The position numbers and the translations under genes were made by a program. Below, in pieces: positions 1-11,551 of a DNA stretch of 64,000 bases (the stretch's first letter is position 1; each line of letters begins with the position of its first letter). The notes below the pieces were generated by a model. That model worked only from the letters and a program-made list of their open reading frames with translations, searched no databases and was not told where the DNA came from. Origin of the DNA: Euglena gracilis (Eukaryota; Euglenida; Euglenophyceae; Euglenales); the NCBI GenBank assembly GCA_039621445.1, contig CP154956.1:10291443-10355442 (forward strand), given 5' to 3'.

Positions 1-365
1 CCCATGCTACGAATGCTATGTTTCAGCAGCAGGTAACATACCGCTAAGTCCTACATTGCATAGTGGAACTGTGGGAATTGAAGCCTGAACTCAGACTTAA
101 TCTTCGGCACCCAAAATCCAAACCATGCCCCTAATTGCAACCCTGACCATATTCCGGAATATCACCCGAACTCTGGAAAGCTCTACAAAAAGAAAGAAGA
201 AAAAAGAACAGAAAAGGACGTGTTGCCATTACAAAATGTGCCCACTCCCTTCACTTAACAAGACCCTGGGGGGAGGTCTCACTAGTTCTTGGCCACCAAA
301 TAAGCAAGTTACCGCCAGAAATAACGCATCAAGGAACCTTGTTCCTCTTATTATGTGCCAGTAAA
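1..365. other. No gene seen; left flank of a MITE
   Basis: I see no coding signal here. The last seven bases (CAGTAAA, 359-365) are one copy of the target-site duplication of the adjacent element. Confidence 0.5.
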
Positions 366-812
366 CAGGGGGGGGGGGAATGCAACTTGCATAATTTGCA
401 TTTTTTTGCATAATCGGCTTTTCCCGAAATTTGCATTTTTTTGCATTTTTTTTGCATTTTTTTGCATAAAATATTTTTCCCCGGAAAATTTTTTTGTAGT
501 TGGTTGCCATATGTTTGAATTTTTTTTGCATATTTTTGCATTTTCTACATAAAATATTTTGCCCTGGAAAATTTTTTTGTTGTTGGTTGCCATATGTATG
601 GATTTTTTTGCATTTTTTTGCATTTTTTTGCATAAAATATTTTGCCCTGGAAATTTTTTTTGATCCCAGGCAGCAAAGCTCTGTTATATTCCAGCTTTTT
701 CTCAAGGTTTTCATGCAAGTTGCATTTTTTTGCATTTTTTTGCATTTTTTTGCATTTTTTTGCATTTTTTTGACTTGCATAATTTGAAGGGCCAGTTGCA
801 TCCCCCCCCCTG
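366..812. mobile_element. hAT-like MITE rich in TGCATTTTTT repeats
   Basis: The element starts CAGGGGGGG and ends CCCCCCCTG, and is flanked by CAGTAAA at 359-365 and 813-819. Both subterminal regions carry TGCATAATTTG in inverted orientation. The interior is a tandem of T-rich units with TTTTTTGCA and three imperfect copies of a roughly 100-bp block containing TTGGTTGCCATATG. CAG...CTG ends with 7-8 bp duplications are typical of hAT superfamily elements (established knowledge). No transposase is encoded. A second copy lies at 46744-47180. Long open frames on both strands here are by-products of the low-complexity sequence. Confidence 0.75.
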
Positions 813-1714
813 CAGTAAAAGGAATGAGAACCTTTGGGAGAAGGAAAGAACCAGAAGGTTCCCAGCGAATCAGGCAGCCAGCCAAGCAGACAGGCAGCAG
901 TCCATTCAGGCAGATAGGCAGGCAGATGGGAGGTGTGGGTGATATTATTTGGTGCTCAGTTCTGCGCTTTTCAGCTTGACCACTTTCCCCGATGTGGCCA
1001 CAAATGCCACTTCTTCTGAATCCCTGCACAAAAATGAAACAGAGCATTTCTGTTATGCTGGGTGTGTGCCATGGTGTAGGATGGGAGGAGCAGGAAGAGA
1101 TGGTCCAGGTTTGTTTGTTTGTGTATTTACCTTTTGTTTTTATTGGTTCCCCGTAACAGACACCATATGGCCCATTTCAGCCGTCTCAAGCAGCCATCAT
1201 CCCTGTTATCCCTGTGAAAGAGACAGAATATAAAAATTGGGGGACTCAGTTTGTTTCATTTTTCCCGCGTCATTTTACCACATTTCCATTGCCTCGCCAT
1301 TTTGTGCCCTCCGCTTGTCGTCGACTGCCATCCGGTTTGATGATGCCGTTCCCTGCAGCGTTGGTTGGCTGCGCGGTCTCCTTTCATCCGTATTGGGCGT
1401 TGTGCACGACGTTGGCCTGGAAGCTGATGATGCGGCGGTGAAACAGGCAGAAGTTTTCTTTTTGCCAAGTGTGCATGCCAGCTAGAACTCAGGCCAGGTT
1501 CTCTTTTTATTCTTTTTATTGCAGGGCGGGATTTTTTTGCATTTTTTTTCTGCTTCAGAATTTCTTTGATTTCTTCGTCGGTGCGATGTTTCAAGCCTTT
1601 TTTTTGTTTCAGAGCGAGTGTGCGGTGGGGGTTTCACCCTCCCCCCACATCCAAGTCTCCACCGATTTCATTTCTGATTCTGGTTCTTTTTATGCGCTTC
1701 CACACACCACCATA
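813..1714. other. Region with no supported gene
   Basis: A GC-rich patch at about 1290-1450 is open on + and could be a small exon. A Lys/Arg-rich frame on - starts at about 1594. Neither has recognisable motifs or convincing splice sites, so no gene is called. Confidence 0.4.
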
Positions 1715-2167
1715 CATCTCTCTTAGGTTTTGCGAACCCCCCCCCCTGGGGGGGGCGGCTGCAGCCAGCCCCGATTTGGGCCCAGCCCAGTCGCAGCAGC
1801 ACCCCCCCCCCGGGGGGTGCTGCTAGCCCAGCTAGCCAGCCCCTTTTTTGGGGGTCCAGCCCAAATTTTTCAGCGCGAAGCGCCGAAATTTTTTGAAAAA
1901 CTGTGTTCAAAAGTGGCCAAAAAATGGGGTTTGGGGGGCGTTTGGGGCATTTTTGGGGGGTTTCAGATGCATCATTTTTTCAAAACTGTGTTCTGCAGGT
2001 CATTTTTGGGCATTTTTCCGATTTCAGTCCAGCTCGCCCCGGTTCGGGTCCAGCCGGGGTCCAGCCCCCCCCGGGGGGGGGGGGGCGGGCTAGCCAGCCC
2101 AAATTTCTAGCCAGCCCAAATTTCTAGCCCTAGCCCAGCAACCCCCCCCGGGGTCCTTAAAGAGATG
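1715..2167. repeat. C/G-tract foldback element with GCGC-hairpin core
   Basis: Imperfect inverted arms (CATCTCTCTTAGG at 1715, CCTTAAAGAGATG ending 2167) enclose long C and G homopolymers, repeated CCAGCCC words and a central AGCGCGAAGCGCC hairpin (1872-1884). The same core is found in the elements at 14651 and 32110, so I treat it as one related group. It has no coding capacity. The exact ends are uncertain because the target duplication is unclear. Confidence 0.5.
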
Positions 2168-2276
2168 TATGCACACCACCCGTTTCTGCGGAACTAAAAC
2201 GCCCTTTACAGAGGTGGGTTGGCACTGTCCCACCAGGGTCCCAGGAAAAAAAAGCTTCGCGGGCCCTCCCACCGTG

Positions 2277-2346
2277 ATGCTGCGCCGGGCTGCAGTGCGG
2301 TCGCTGCAACGCCTCGCGTTCTACGACCAGAGCAGGGGGGACATGG
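2277..2346 (+). CDS. Exon 1: start codon and mitochondrial targeting peptide of the BCKDK-like gene
   Basis: ATG at 2277 opens MLRRAAVRSLQRLAFYDQS. This is an Arg-rich amphipathic presequence without acidic residues until FYDQS, which resembles the FYNQS just after the presequence in animal BCKDK. Exon 1 has no phase-0 donor that would join directly to 3446, so an unseen small exon may lie between them. Confidence 0.6.
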
Positions 2347-5300
2347 GTGCCAGAATCCTGAAAACGCCGACCGATGCAGATTTCAGGGCACCCGGAGATG
2401 CATCTAACTATCCACTGGGATCCAGCAGGTGATTGTCATTTGGGCGGGGGGATGCTGGGGCTTTATGAAGCTTGGTGGGGAGAGACCTGGGGGGACCCAC
2501 TTCCCCACTTGCCAGGATGTGGTCAACTCGCATTGGTCGGTAGTTTGTCGGACCACCCAGGACTAATCACTTGCAGTATTCCGGCAGGAAGTCTGTCACA
2601 GAAAATGATTGGGCGTTTCGACAACGAGCAAAGCCCGTTGGAACATCCCCACCTGCGTGCAGACACTGTTGTGGTTGTCCCCTGGAATTTTTTTGAACCC
2701 TCCCTGGAAGGACACCACCCTGGAAGGTTTTCCGCTACTCTGGAAGGTGCTACTATTATTCTCTTTTAACCTGAGTAAGTGATAACCTGGTGGTTCGCAA
2801 CGGGTTGCCTAGAGTCAGGTGACAACTTTGGAGGGGGTTGCAGGCGCCAGCATGAACTTGCTGCTGGCCCATATCCCCCTGGCCCAGACAGTGGAGGAGT
2901 ATGCCTCCCGTTCAGGAAGCCTTGCTGCGTTTGGCCGCGAGATGGTCAGAAATTCTTTTCAGTCTGGAATGTCACTTCTGCAGTTGAGGTTGGGCCATGC
3001 AAATTCTTTTTGCTGGTGGTCATTCACCGTTGCTTTTCGAACAACATCAGGATTAATGCCAGTATTTCTTTACCAGCATGCCTTTCCAGTTATTATTTCT
3101 CTTTGGCCAGGCTTTGCGCCAAGTTTTCCGACCCAAGTATTATTTTTATCTCCACTGATCCAGAGTCCCCCCCATAATGGTTGGTGTAAATGGTATAGTG
3201 GTTGGAGGGACCAAATTCGGCCTGACCTGCCTCCAGGGGCATCAGGTGAAATGGGTGCCCCTCAGAGAGGTTTTCTTTGTGGAAAGGGACAAAAATTTTG
3301 GGCCCCATGTGAGGAAGAGATGCCGACCCCCCCAAACACCTCCACACAAACTCATCACCGTGAGAACTTGTTTGATTTGAGTGAACACAACGCCAGATAG
3401 ATTTGCCTTTGGGCCATTCGGCCACCAGTGGCCGCCTGCTTCCAGGAGGTGCACCACCTCACGGTGGGCGACGTGATGCAGCGGGCCCAGCCCGGCCGAA
3501 AGGCGATGCCCAGTCAAGGACCCAGCGTACAAAATGCAATAAAATGCAATACATAGTAATGCATGACAAACATAATAATAAACAACGTAATAATGACACA
3601 TAATAATTGAAAAAATGCAATGTTAAAAAAATACAAAAATCTGCCACCCATCCCCCCCCAAATCCCCCCAAGTCCTGCGAATAACGTTGCAAGGCCGTCT
3701 TGTGTTGCAAGCCCAATTGACAGTTCAGAGGGCGTGCCCAAATAAGTACCTTGTCTGCTTTATGTTGTTGATATAAGCAAAAAATCGTCCTTTGCCTTGT
3801 TTTCGATCCAGGAGCTCATCAAATTCCTCATTGGGTGTTGCTTTCAGTCAACCAATTGTTTTAAGTTAGGTAGGCCATCCATAGCATTGAAAGATGGTCC
3901 CTCCCAAATGACGCGAATGTTTCACAGATTGGTGGTTTTTACATTTTCTGCGTACAAAATTGAAATCAGAGTTCAGACAGAAAATAATAATTACGTTTGA
4001 ACATTCGTGCATATTTGGTTGTGTTTCTTGTCGGATGTAACTCAGGAATTGAAATATGTGGGAACTGCTGGGGAATGGATCCATTTGCTTTTTTTTTGTG
4101 TTCTTTTCGATTTTATTAAATTTTGTGCTGGTGGTTTTTTTTTTGCTGTTTGTTGTGTTGTGCCTTTTTTTGTGCATATTTTGCATTTTTTGTGATTTTC
4201 CACCAGCTTATTATTATGAGTGCGAAATCATCTCAATGTAACGTTTCTTCTTCCCAGCCCAGCGGTGCCGTGCCTGTTGCGGATCGCCAACGCGCGGTAC
4301 GTGCACGAGCAGCTGCCCATCCGCCTCGCCAACACCATCCGCAAGCTGCAGACGCTTCCGTTCATCGTGGGCGTCAACCCGTACGTCAACAACGTGTACC
4401 GGCCAGGCAGACTTTCAGACCCATGCCATGGGCCAAAGAAGCCTGGTTCCAGATGTACTGGGACGCCTTCCGGCCTGGCGAGGCGGGTTTGGAGAGCTGG
4501 GTGAGGTCCACTTTTTTTAGTGTGTGTGGGTGTGTCCGCCCAAAAAGCCAGGGGTTTCTGACTGACTGGGCAATCTGGGACCATAGATTATTAGACAGTA
4601 ATTTATTGACCCGGTGCACTTCTTTGCCAGGCCAAACCAGGGGGGGATATGCAAGTTGCATAATTTGTATTATGTGCATATTTTTCTTTTTCGACTTTTT
4701 TTGGGGAATTGCACAGGCAAATTGCTCCACTACCAGATAGCTTGAAGTTGCACATACACTGTTTTCCCAACCATTTTACACTGACGGTAGTTGCATAGTG
4801 CAATACAAGTACACACAACCTGGCAAATCAACCATGTCACTCTGCAAGTTTCCATGCTTTTTCACTGTGGCAATTTTGGTTCCATCCCTTTCTTGCCAAT
4901 TTGTTTTTGATTCGGAGAGCTAGGTCCACCTTCAAAAACCCACCAAAACTCAGGTTTAACGGCGGGCGATGGGTGGGGAGTTATCTGATGTGGGTAGGGC
5001 ACTTTGAACCCCCCGGGGGGTCAGGTTTCTGGGATGGGCAGTGCTGCAGTACCCCCCGCGGCTGAAATTTCAAAGGAAATTTGGCTGCGTTTGCCAGGGC
5101 CGTAGCTTGATTCAATTGACCCCTCCGGGTGGGGACTGTTATCAAGCATCTATGAAATGACTGGGTGTGACCGGGCGTGACCGGGCGTGCCCATCGTGAC
5201 TGGGTGTGACTGGGTCTGGGACTCTGGCTGACCATAGGTGCTTGGCTGCAATGACAGGTACTCCATGGCATTAGGCCGCCCCCCAAGTTGTGAAAAAGAC

Positions 5301-6395
5301 GCCGGCCTCGGCCAGCCTCCCAAGCGGTCCGCAAGTTCCCGCCCATCGCCACCAGCGGCCAGGCGGACGAGTTCTCGGACCTGCTCATGTACCTGCTGGA
5401 GAAGAACAAGGACCAGGTGGGCGTGTTGGCCAAGGGGGGCCGGGGCGGGTCTGAACTACCGGCCATGTCCCGAACGGGAAAGGGGGTGGGTGAGGCGTCT
5501 TGCCTGGGCAGTGTGTGCAAGTGTGCACGCGGGGGGGGGCAGGGGTGTTTTCATATATGCTTTTCGCGTTTTTTTTCGAGTTTTCCAAAATGCGCATTTG
5601 ATGAAAATTTCGCAAAAATGCGCAAAAAATGCAAAAAAAATACGAAACACATCCCCCCCCCCCCGATGCGTGTGGGCTGTGTGATCTGAAGTTGGTTGTC
5701 TGTTGGTATGTGCGAGTGCGTACGATGCCTCCCGGTGGCGGTGCACACCCGCACCCTTCCACCATCCGCATCAACACATGCAAATGATTGAATCGTGCAC
5801 AGTCTGTTCAATGTGCATGATTTTCCGCCTGACCAAAGGATCATATAAAGCGATGTGGCTCCACCCCTGTTTTTGGGAATGGTGGGTTGGTTTTAGGCTC
5901 CAACCCCGGAACACACCCTGGGTCCGTCCCGCCCGCCGAAATGGAAAAATTTTCAAATGATTGTCGGCAGGTTTGCTGCTCTGGATCGGCAGGTAAAAAA
6001 AATGTGTCCTGGGATGAGGCTCTTGGGAGAGCTCCCCCCCAGCCCGTCCTTCGGGGAGAGGGGGGGGGGTGAAGGTCTTGGTGAAGCTCTGGTTTGGACC
6101 CACCCCCAGGGCTGGGGTCTGGGACTTTTGTGATAACCCCCAGGGGAGGGGTTGCCGTATGTGGGTTTTTTGACCAAACCCGACCCAGCCGTACTTGAAT
6201 CTTTGCTCCACAAACAGCAAATTCTCTGCGTGGTGGGGCCCATTGGGCTAGACCTTCAGCTCCGTCCTGTGTCCATTGCCGAGGTCCGAACGAAACGTGT
6301 GAAGCGGGTCGATTCCGCATACCTCGACACGTTCCTGGACCAGTTCCTGACGGAGGCACTAACCCGTAGGACACTGGTCTCAGCCACCGCCGTCT
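2277..6395 (+). CDS. BCKDK/PDK-family mitochondrial protein kinase, N-terminal half (multi-exon, partial)
   Basis: The translated exons match the N-terminal helical domain of branched-chain alpha-ketoacid dehydrogenase kinase and pyruvate dehydrogenase kinases, mitochondrial enzymes that phosphorylate and inactivate E1 alpha. Conserved words in order are ELPIRLAN-like HEQLPIRLAN, LPFIVGVNP, a YWDAF segment, FPPI followed by QADEF, and an FLDQFLTEALTRR helix. FPPI..QADE and LPFI.G.NP point to BCKDK rather than PDK. My model is 2277-about 2346, 3446-3512, 4263-4393, 4453-4500, 5336-5416 and 6260-6395. Introns after the second exon are GT-AG and keep frame; the link from exon 1 to exon 2 is not resolved. 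The GHKL ATP-binding half was not found downstream, so the gene is truncated, or continues after a very long intron. Confidence 0.75.
3446..3512 (+). CDS. BCKDK-like exon 2
   Basis: The acceptor CTTCCAG precedes EVHHLTVGDVMQRAQPGRK. The donor is GTCAAG at 3513 (phase 1). Joining to 4263 restores one reading frame through the LLRIANARYVHEQLP helix. The LTV..VM segment sits where kinases of this family have LT...M. Confidence 0.55.
4263..4500 (+). CDS. BCKDK-like exons 3 and 4 around a 59-nt intron
   Basis: Exon 3 (4263-4393) encodes HEQLPIRLAN, KLQTLPFIVGVNP and YVNN. Exon 4 (4453-4500) encodes MYWDAFRPGEAGLESW and ends at a strong donor, GTGAGG. The intervening 4394-4452 is a 59-nt GT-AG intron in phase 0. 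It is bounded near its ends by CCAG direct repeats (4403-4406, 4449-4452). If the codons for VYR (4394-4402) were exonic, the alignment to BCKDK would be slightly better but the intron would be non-canonical. Confidence 0.75.
5336..5416 (+). CDS. BCKDK-like exon 5 (FPPI...QADEF)
   Basis: This phase-0 exon follows an AAG acceptor and ends CAG|GTGGGC. It encodes FPPIATSGQADEF and LLMYLLEKNKDQ, which match FPPIKDQADE and LLDDHKD of BCKDK. The frame stays open past the donor (VGVLAKG), but the canonical junction to 6260 gives the length expected for the family. Confidence 0.8.
6260..6395 (+). CDS. BCKDK-like exon 6 (helix before the catalytic domain)
   Basis: It follows a CTTCAG acceptor and ends at the donor GTGAGC (6396). 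It encodes LRPVSIAEVRTKRVKRVDS and YLDTFLDQFLTEALTRR, aligning to the LRESRKH...LVRYFLDKTLTSRLGIR helix of BCKDK. The next expected residues (HHLALHE in the family) are absent; the microsatellite begins about 70 bp downstream. Confidence 0.75.
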
Positions 6396-6462
6396 GTGAG
6401 CATTTTTCATGCGTGTCGTAGTTGCCACTTTATACTCGCGTCAGGTGTGCACTCACAGACAC

Positions 6463-7282
<820 letters not shown>

Positions 7283-7510
7283 CCACACGCCAGGACGTAG
7301 CTTATAAAATTTGACCCCACCCCAGCAGCCTTTTTCCAGCCCGGGACCCCCGGGACCCGTTTTTTTTTTTTTTTTGTTCCCAGTTGGATTTTTTACAACC
7401 TCTGAGATGGCCACCCCCCGGGGGGCTATGGGTGGCTAAAAACGCCCTAAAACCCACACGCACACGTTTTCCTTGACATAAATTGTTTGCTTGCCGATTT
7501 TTTCCTTTGC

Positions 7511-7541
7511 GTGCGTGTGTGTGTGTGTGTGTGTGTGTTTG
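7511..7541. repeat. (GT)n microsatellite
   Basis: A short GT run on the strand opposite to the CA block, followed by a T/C-rich tract and the acceptor of the next exon candidate. Confidence 0.85.
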
Positions 7542-7599
7542 GCTCAAGTTTTTTTTTCTTTTCCCCGAAAACGTCCTCCCACCTTGTCGTGATTCAGTT

Positions 7600-7790
7600 T
7601 CCCAGGGACCCAGTCCCCAGCGGGGCGGTGCCCCCGATCCAGGTCACGCAGGCGCAGGCGGGGGTCCCCGGGCCCCGGGGGGACTGGGTGGCCATCTTCC
7701 GCCGGGACTGCCGGCCGTTCCAGTCCGTCCACTTTGTCATGCAGCAGGTCCAGGGGCCGGGCCGGACCTCCTCCACAGACGGAGCCCTCC
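7600..7790 (+). CDS. Exon candidate with GDWVAIFRRD motif, unassigned
   Basis: A GC-rich segment after GTGATTCAG is open as PVPSGAVPPIQVTQAQAGV followed by PRGDWVAIFRRDCRPFQSV. The GDWV.I motif is reminiscent of SKICH-type beta-sandwich domains (DW.GIF), but the match is short. It does not fit the kinase, so it may be a separate gene. No certain 3' end is visible. Confidence 0.35.
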
Positions 7791-8557
7791 GTTCCCCCCC
7801 CCCTGTGAATGTTGGACCCACGTGTGCAAGTGAACATTCACTGATAGGGGAATGTCCTCGGCCGGTGAACATCGCCGGTAAAATTCACCGCTGAATTTCT
7901 TTCATCGCCAACAAAGCTGGCACTTGTTTCCTTGAATGTCACATACCCTTTCCAGAGGCTAATATTCTGTTCAGCGAAATTGCAAAGGCTTTTGCAATCC
8001 CAATTATGTTCTCAGCCAAACAATATTGAGCAATACGTCATAATTGCTGTGTTTAGGCTTAGTTAGGCCTCTGGGGGGGCTAGACATTCTGCTGGACACT
8101 GGAAAAAAAAGCAGCTAGCTACCTCATTTCCACCTCGGTGTGCAGCACAGGAGGGATTTTTTTTCAGTCAGGGGACCCCCGGATCCCCCACCTCTCTCCG
8201 AGGACTCTCCGAGTACTGGACAAGATGCATACACTGGACTAGATGCAGCGGAAACAGATATTTTGGCAAGATGCAAATATTGGACATGAGTCACAACACC
8301 AAAGTCGCTTGCTCGGTGCCACTCGCTGTCAATTTGGATTCCCCCAATGGCGATGGAGGGTGGGGGGTGGTGGGGGATTGGGGGAGGAGTCCAAAACACG
8401 CCCACCTGCCACCAGCCCCGCCACAGGGGCCCATTGGGCCACAGGGGCGGGGGGGGGGGCAAGGGGCAATGCAAATGGAAATTGGTGGGGTAGGGGTTGG
8501 TGTGGGAAGATTTGTTGCTGCAGTGCCTGCAGCACCTGGGTTACAGGCACCACAGAG
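7791..8557. other. No supported gene; left flank of the hAT-like element
   Basis: Mixed sequence with C/G homopolymers at 8340-8460. No motif-bearing ORF or tandem structure is visible. CACAGAG at 8551-8557 is one target duplication of the following element. Confidence 0.45.
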
Positions 8558-10135
8558 CAGGGGCAGGGAGATATTCCGGTCCGGAATAAACCGGAATAAA
8601 CCGGAATAGCGAAAACCGGAATAAACCGGAATAAACCGGAATAACCGGAATAAAAGTGCCAGCCAACGGCTTGAAAATTCTGCAAGGCACAAAGGCAATG
8701 AAGGTGAAGTTTGATATATTTTCAGGTTTCAAAATAAGAAGAGCAACAAAAGAACGCAAGCGTAGCACAGTCGGCACTTAATATCAGGAGTACACCTGAC
8801 CTTTGGCTGTTCCCCCCCCCCCTAATTGAATGCATTTTTTGTTTGGATGAAATCCGCATTTGTGGGGCTGCAATTAGTGAACGTTTGTCCCTGCGTTCTT
8901 TTTAAAGGGACATGAACTAGGACAATGTCAACGCCGATTTTTTGGGGGCAGGATCCCATTGAACAAAGTGAATCAATTTCAATCAGGGGGTAATAACACT
9001 CTCAGGCGGCCTAACTCGCACTTAAGGTTTTGACATCTGCATTGCGCAAAAAATTGCGCTTTGAAAAAGGTTCAAAACCCAGGTTTGAATGCCAGGACAC
9101 GTGAACAGCAACACCAGCCTAACTCGCACTTAGCTTTGAAAGTGTAAAATTGCGCCAACGCGCAATCTGGCAAAAAAAGTTTTGTTATCGAACACCGAGG
9201 TCTGAGACAGTCCGAATTAGTGTCTCCCTACCCCCAGGGCCTGGGGACGAACATAACGACTTGGACCTCTACAGTGTACGGGCACAGGGCTCCCCGGGCC
9301 CAGTGTGCATAACCCCAAAGCGCTGGGTAATGAAACGAGGGAACTCCATTGCGCAGTTGCGCCATGGCGCAAAATTTTTTCATTACAAAAGTAAAAACAT
9401 TGCGCTTTGGCGCTATGTTTTTTGTAATTCTAAATATGGGGGATCATTACGCACTTGCGCAATAATAACAGCATATGCGTCAACTTGTGTTTTCATTGCG
9501 CATCTGCAAAGGAAACACGCTCATGTAGAATGAAAATTTAAGAGTTTTATTGCGCACGGCGCAAGAAAAATACAAATTTAAAAATTCAGAATTAGTAGGG
9601 CTGTTGTGTCGAAGTGGACACCGCAGCAGGCAAACCTTCACGAACAGATTGCAGAGCCTAAAAAAGCAACAAAACGGGCCAAAAGTCACCTGGCCTGTGT
9701 AGCACCATCTGGGGAACACAGTCAAGGCTTCAAAAATGAGGGACAATTGGGCCTAAGACACCCAGCGGGACAATTTTTGGGAAGAAAACAGACAGCGGTG
9801 CCAGGGACCCGCCTCAGGAGAAAGCCGCGAGCACCAATTTTCATCGGCTTGTTTGTCCCAGAAAGGCCGGGGTCTGCTGTGGTGTACAGACCTGCATCGC
9901 CAAGTGCGAAGTGACCACTTGGTGGGGTGGGGCAACCAAGGAATGCATCTTTATTCCTGAAGCCCGGGTGAGCGCCTCGCCCAATTGTGCTTCGAAAAAT
10001 CCCAAGTCCATTCAGACAGAAATTGACCGGAATAAACCGGAATAAATTCCGGAATAAACCGGAATAACCCGGAATAAACCGGAATAAAACACCGGAATAA
10101 AATTTTCGGCCGACCGGAATATCTACCTGCCCCTG
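8558..10135. mobile_element. 1.58-kb non-autonomous hAT-like element with CCGGAATAAA subterminal repeats
   Basis: Terminal inverted repeats of 24 bp with one mismatch (8558-8581 and 10112-10135) begin CAGGGGCAGG. The element is flanked by CACAGAG at 8551-8557 and 10136-10142. Inside each end is an array of CCGGAATAAA (8580-8655 and 10026-10100), inverted relative to each other, as expected of subterminal transposase-binding repeats. The interior (about 9040-9570) is dense in GCGCAA/TTGCGC words. No transposase ORF is found. CAG-type ends, a 7-8 bp duplication and subterminal repeats fit hAT; the superfamily call is inference. Confidence 0.8.
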
Positions 10136-10355
10136 CACAGAGGGGGGGGCAGGACAGGGGGGGGGGGGGCGTGGCGCAAAGGGGCGGGAGGAAAAATACC
10201 GAGGTGTCACCCAGTTTGGCTTAGGAACCCTTCTGTTCTCCATCTTCTTTGAATCTTGAAATTCCTCTTCCAAATCTGTCAATGCCCAAATGGGCTTGGC
10301 TGCTGCTCGGGGCTTGGTTTCACCGTTCTTTAAATTTCTGTCCTTGTCCTTTGTT

Positions 10356-11551
10356 TCAGCCTGCTCTTCTGCAGAAGTCGATGGTCTTGCCCAACCACCG
10401 GAGCTGTTGGGTGGGTGTGAGTGTGGATTTTTTGGAGAGAATCAGGTTCTGTGCGGTGAGGAAGTGGGTGATGTGTTGCGTGAGGGTTCCACAAAAGGCA
10501 GGGGAGGTGGAGACAATAAGCAGGTCATCGTAATAGGTGAAAAACCAGTAGGGGGCGGTACGGAGGTGTGGGTGAAAGAAGGAAGATGCGGCCTGCTCAA
10601 TGAGGTGGAGTAAAGTGTGTTGTGCAAGGACACGGGATAAGTTCGAACCGAACGGGAGGCATGGGAAGCGTAGGGACTGGTAGCGAAACATGTCCCTGGA
10701 AGATGTGGGCAGTTGCAAACTCCAAAAGAAGTTTTGTAGGTCTAGTGCGGTTGCCCACAAGGATCCCGGGGGGTGGTCGCCCATTAGTTGTGCGAGATCA
10801 AGTATGTTAGGGAGGGGCAGGTTTGGAAAAGGTATTTACCCAACGTAGGTCAGCGATGAAGGAGATTTTCTCGCTGTTTTGGGGGATGACAAATGCCGAG
10901 AGGTTGTTCTGTTGTAAAACCGGGTGGTGGGAGGGGGAGCCTGGGAGTTGAAGATTGTCACGTTGGAGGGCACGGATGAGTGTGGCGGTAACGGGCCGAG
11001 GCGGCCGATGCACGTCGGCAGGCGGCTTGGTGAAGGTTATTTGTTGTTGAAGCTCCGGGGAAACGTATGTGTTCCAGATGTGCAGTGGGATAGTATAGTG
11101 TCCTCGAGGTCCAAGACCCCGCGCGGCGAGCTCGTGGGTGGGTGGTGATTGATGTAGGGAGTCGTTGTAGTACTTGATGGTGAGGAGAAGGAGCCAGTTA
11201 ATGGAAAGGAGGCTGAAGAGGAGGTCCCACAGCTGGCCTCGTGTTATCATGGTCTGTGCATAGTTCAAGAGCGTGGAATGTAGAAGGAGAAGTAACCGCA
11301 AGAGGAGAAAAATGCCGCCGTGGGATGGGAAACGGGAGGGGGAGCTTGGAAAGTCGACCGGCTAAACCCCAGAGCATGTTTCGGGTGGCCCAGGCCTTGT
11401 CAAGCCCGGCCCGGGCGCGTTTGTGCAAGTGTTCGGGAATCGGGAGGGTCTGGAGGGAGGGCCAGAGGTCTTGGGGAGAGACAGGGAGGCATTGGGCGAG
11501 AGTGTCATGTTTTCCCGGGGCAAGGTTTGGGAAGGGTAAGTGCCAGGGCAA
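10356..11551 (-). pseudogene. Reverse transcriptase of the DIRS-like element, frameshifted and 3'-truncated
   Basis: The coding frame begins directly after the recombinase stop (PWHLPFPNLAPGKHDTLAQ). It shifts near 11300, then carries FVIPQNSEKISFIADLRWVN (RT motifs 1-2). A one-base shift at about 10812-10822 moves to the frame with ATALDLQNFFWSLQLP (motif A), LRFPCLPFGSNLSRV (motif B), FTYYDDLLIVS (YxDD catalytic motif C) and LRWLGKTIDF. It stops at 10356 before any RNase H domain. The YxDD aspartates are intact, but the frameshifts make it a pseudogene unless one is programmed. Confidence 0.8.

Noticed and set aside
229-1047. A 272-codon - frame rich in Lys/Asn/Cys
   Set aside because: It is read through the T-rich TGCATTTTTT MITE and its composition follows the repeat.
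7600-7790. Assigning the GDWVAIFRRD exon to the BCKDK-like kinase
   Set aside because: It matches no part of the kinase catalytic domain in any frame.
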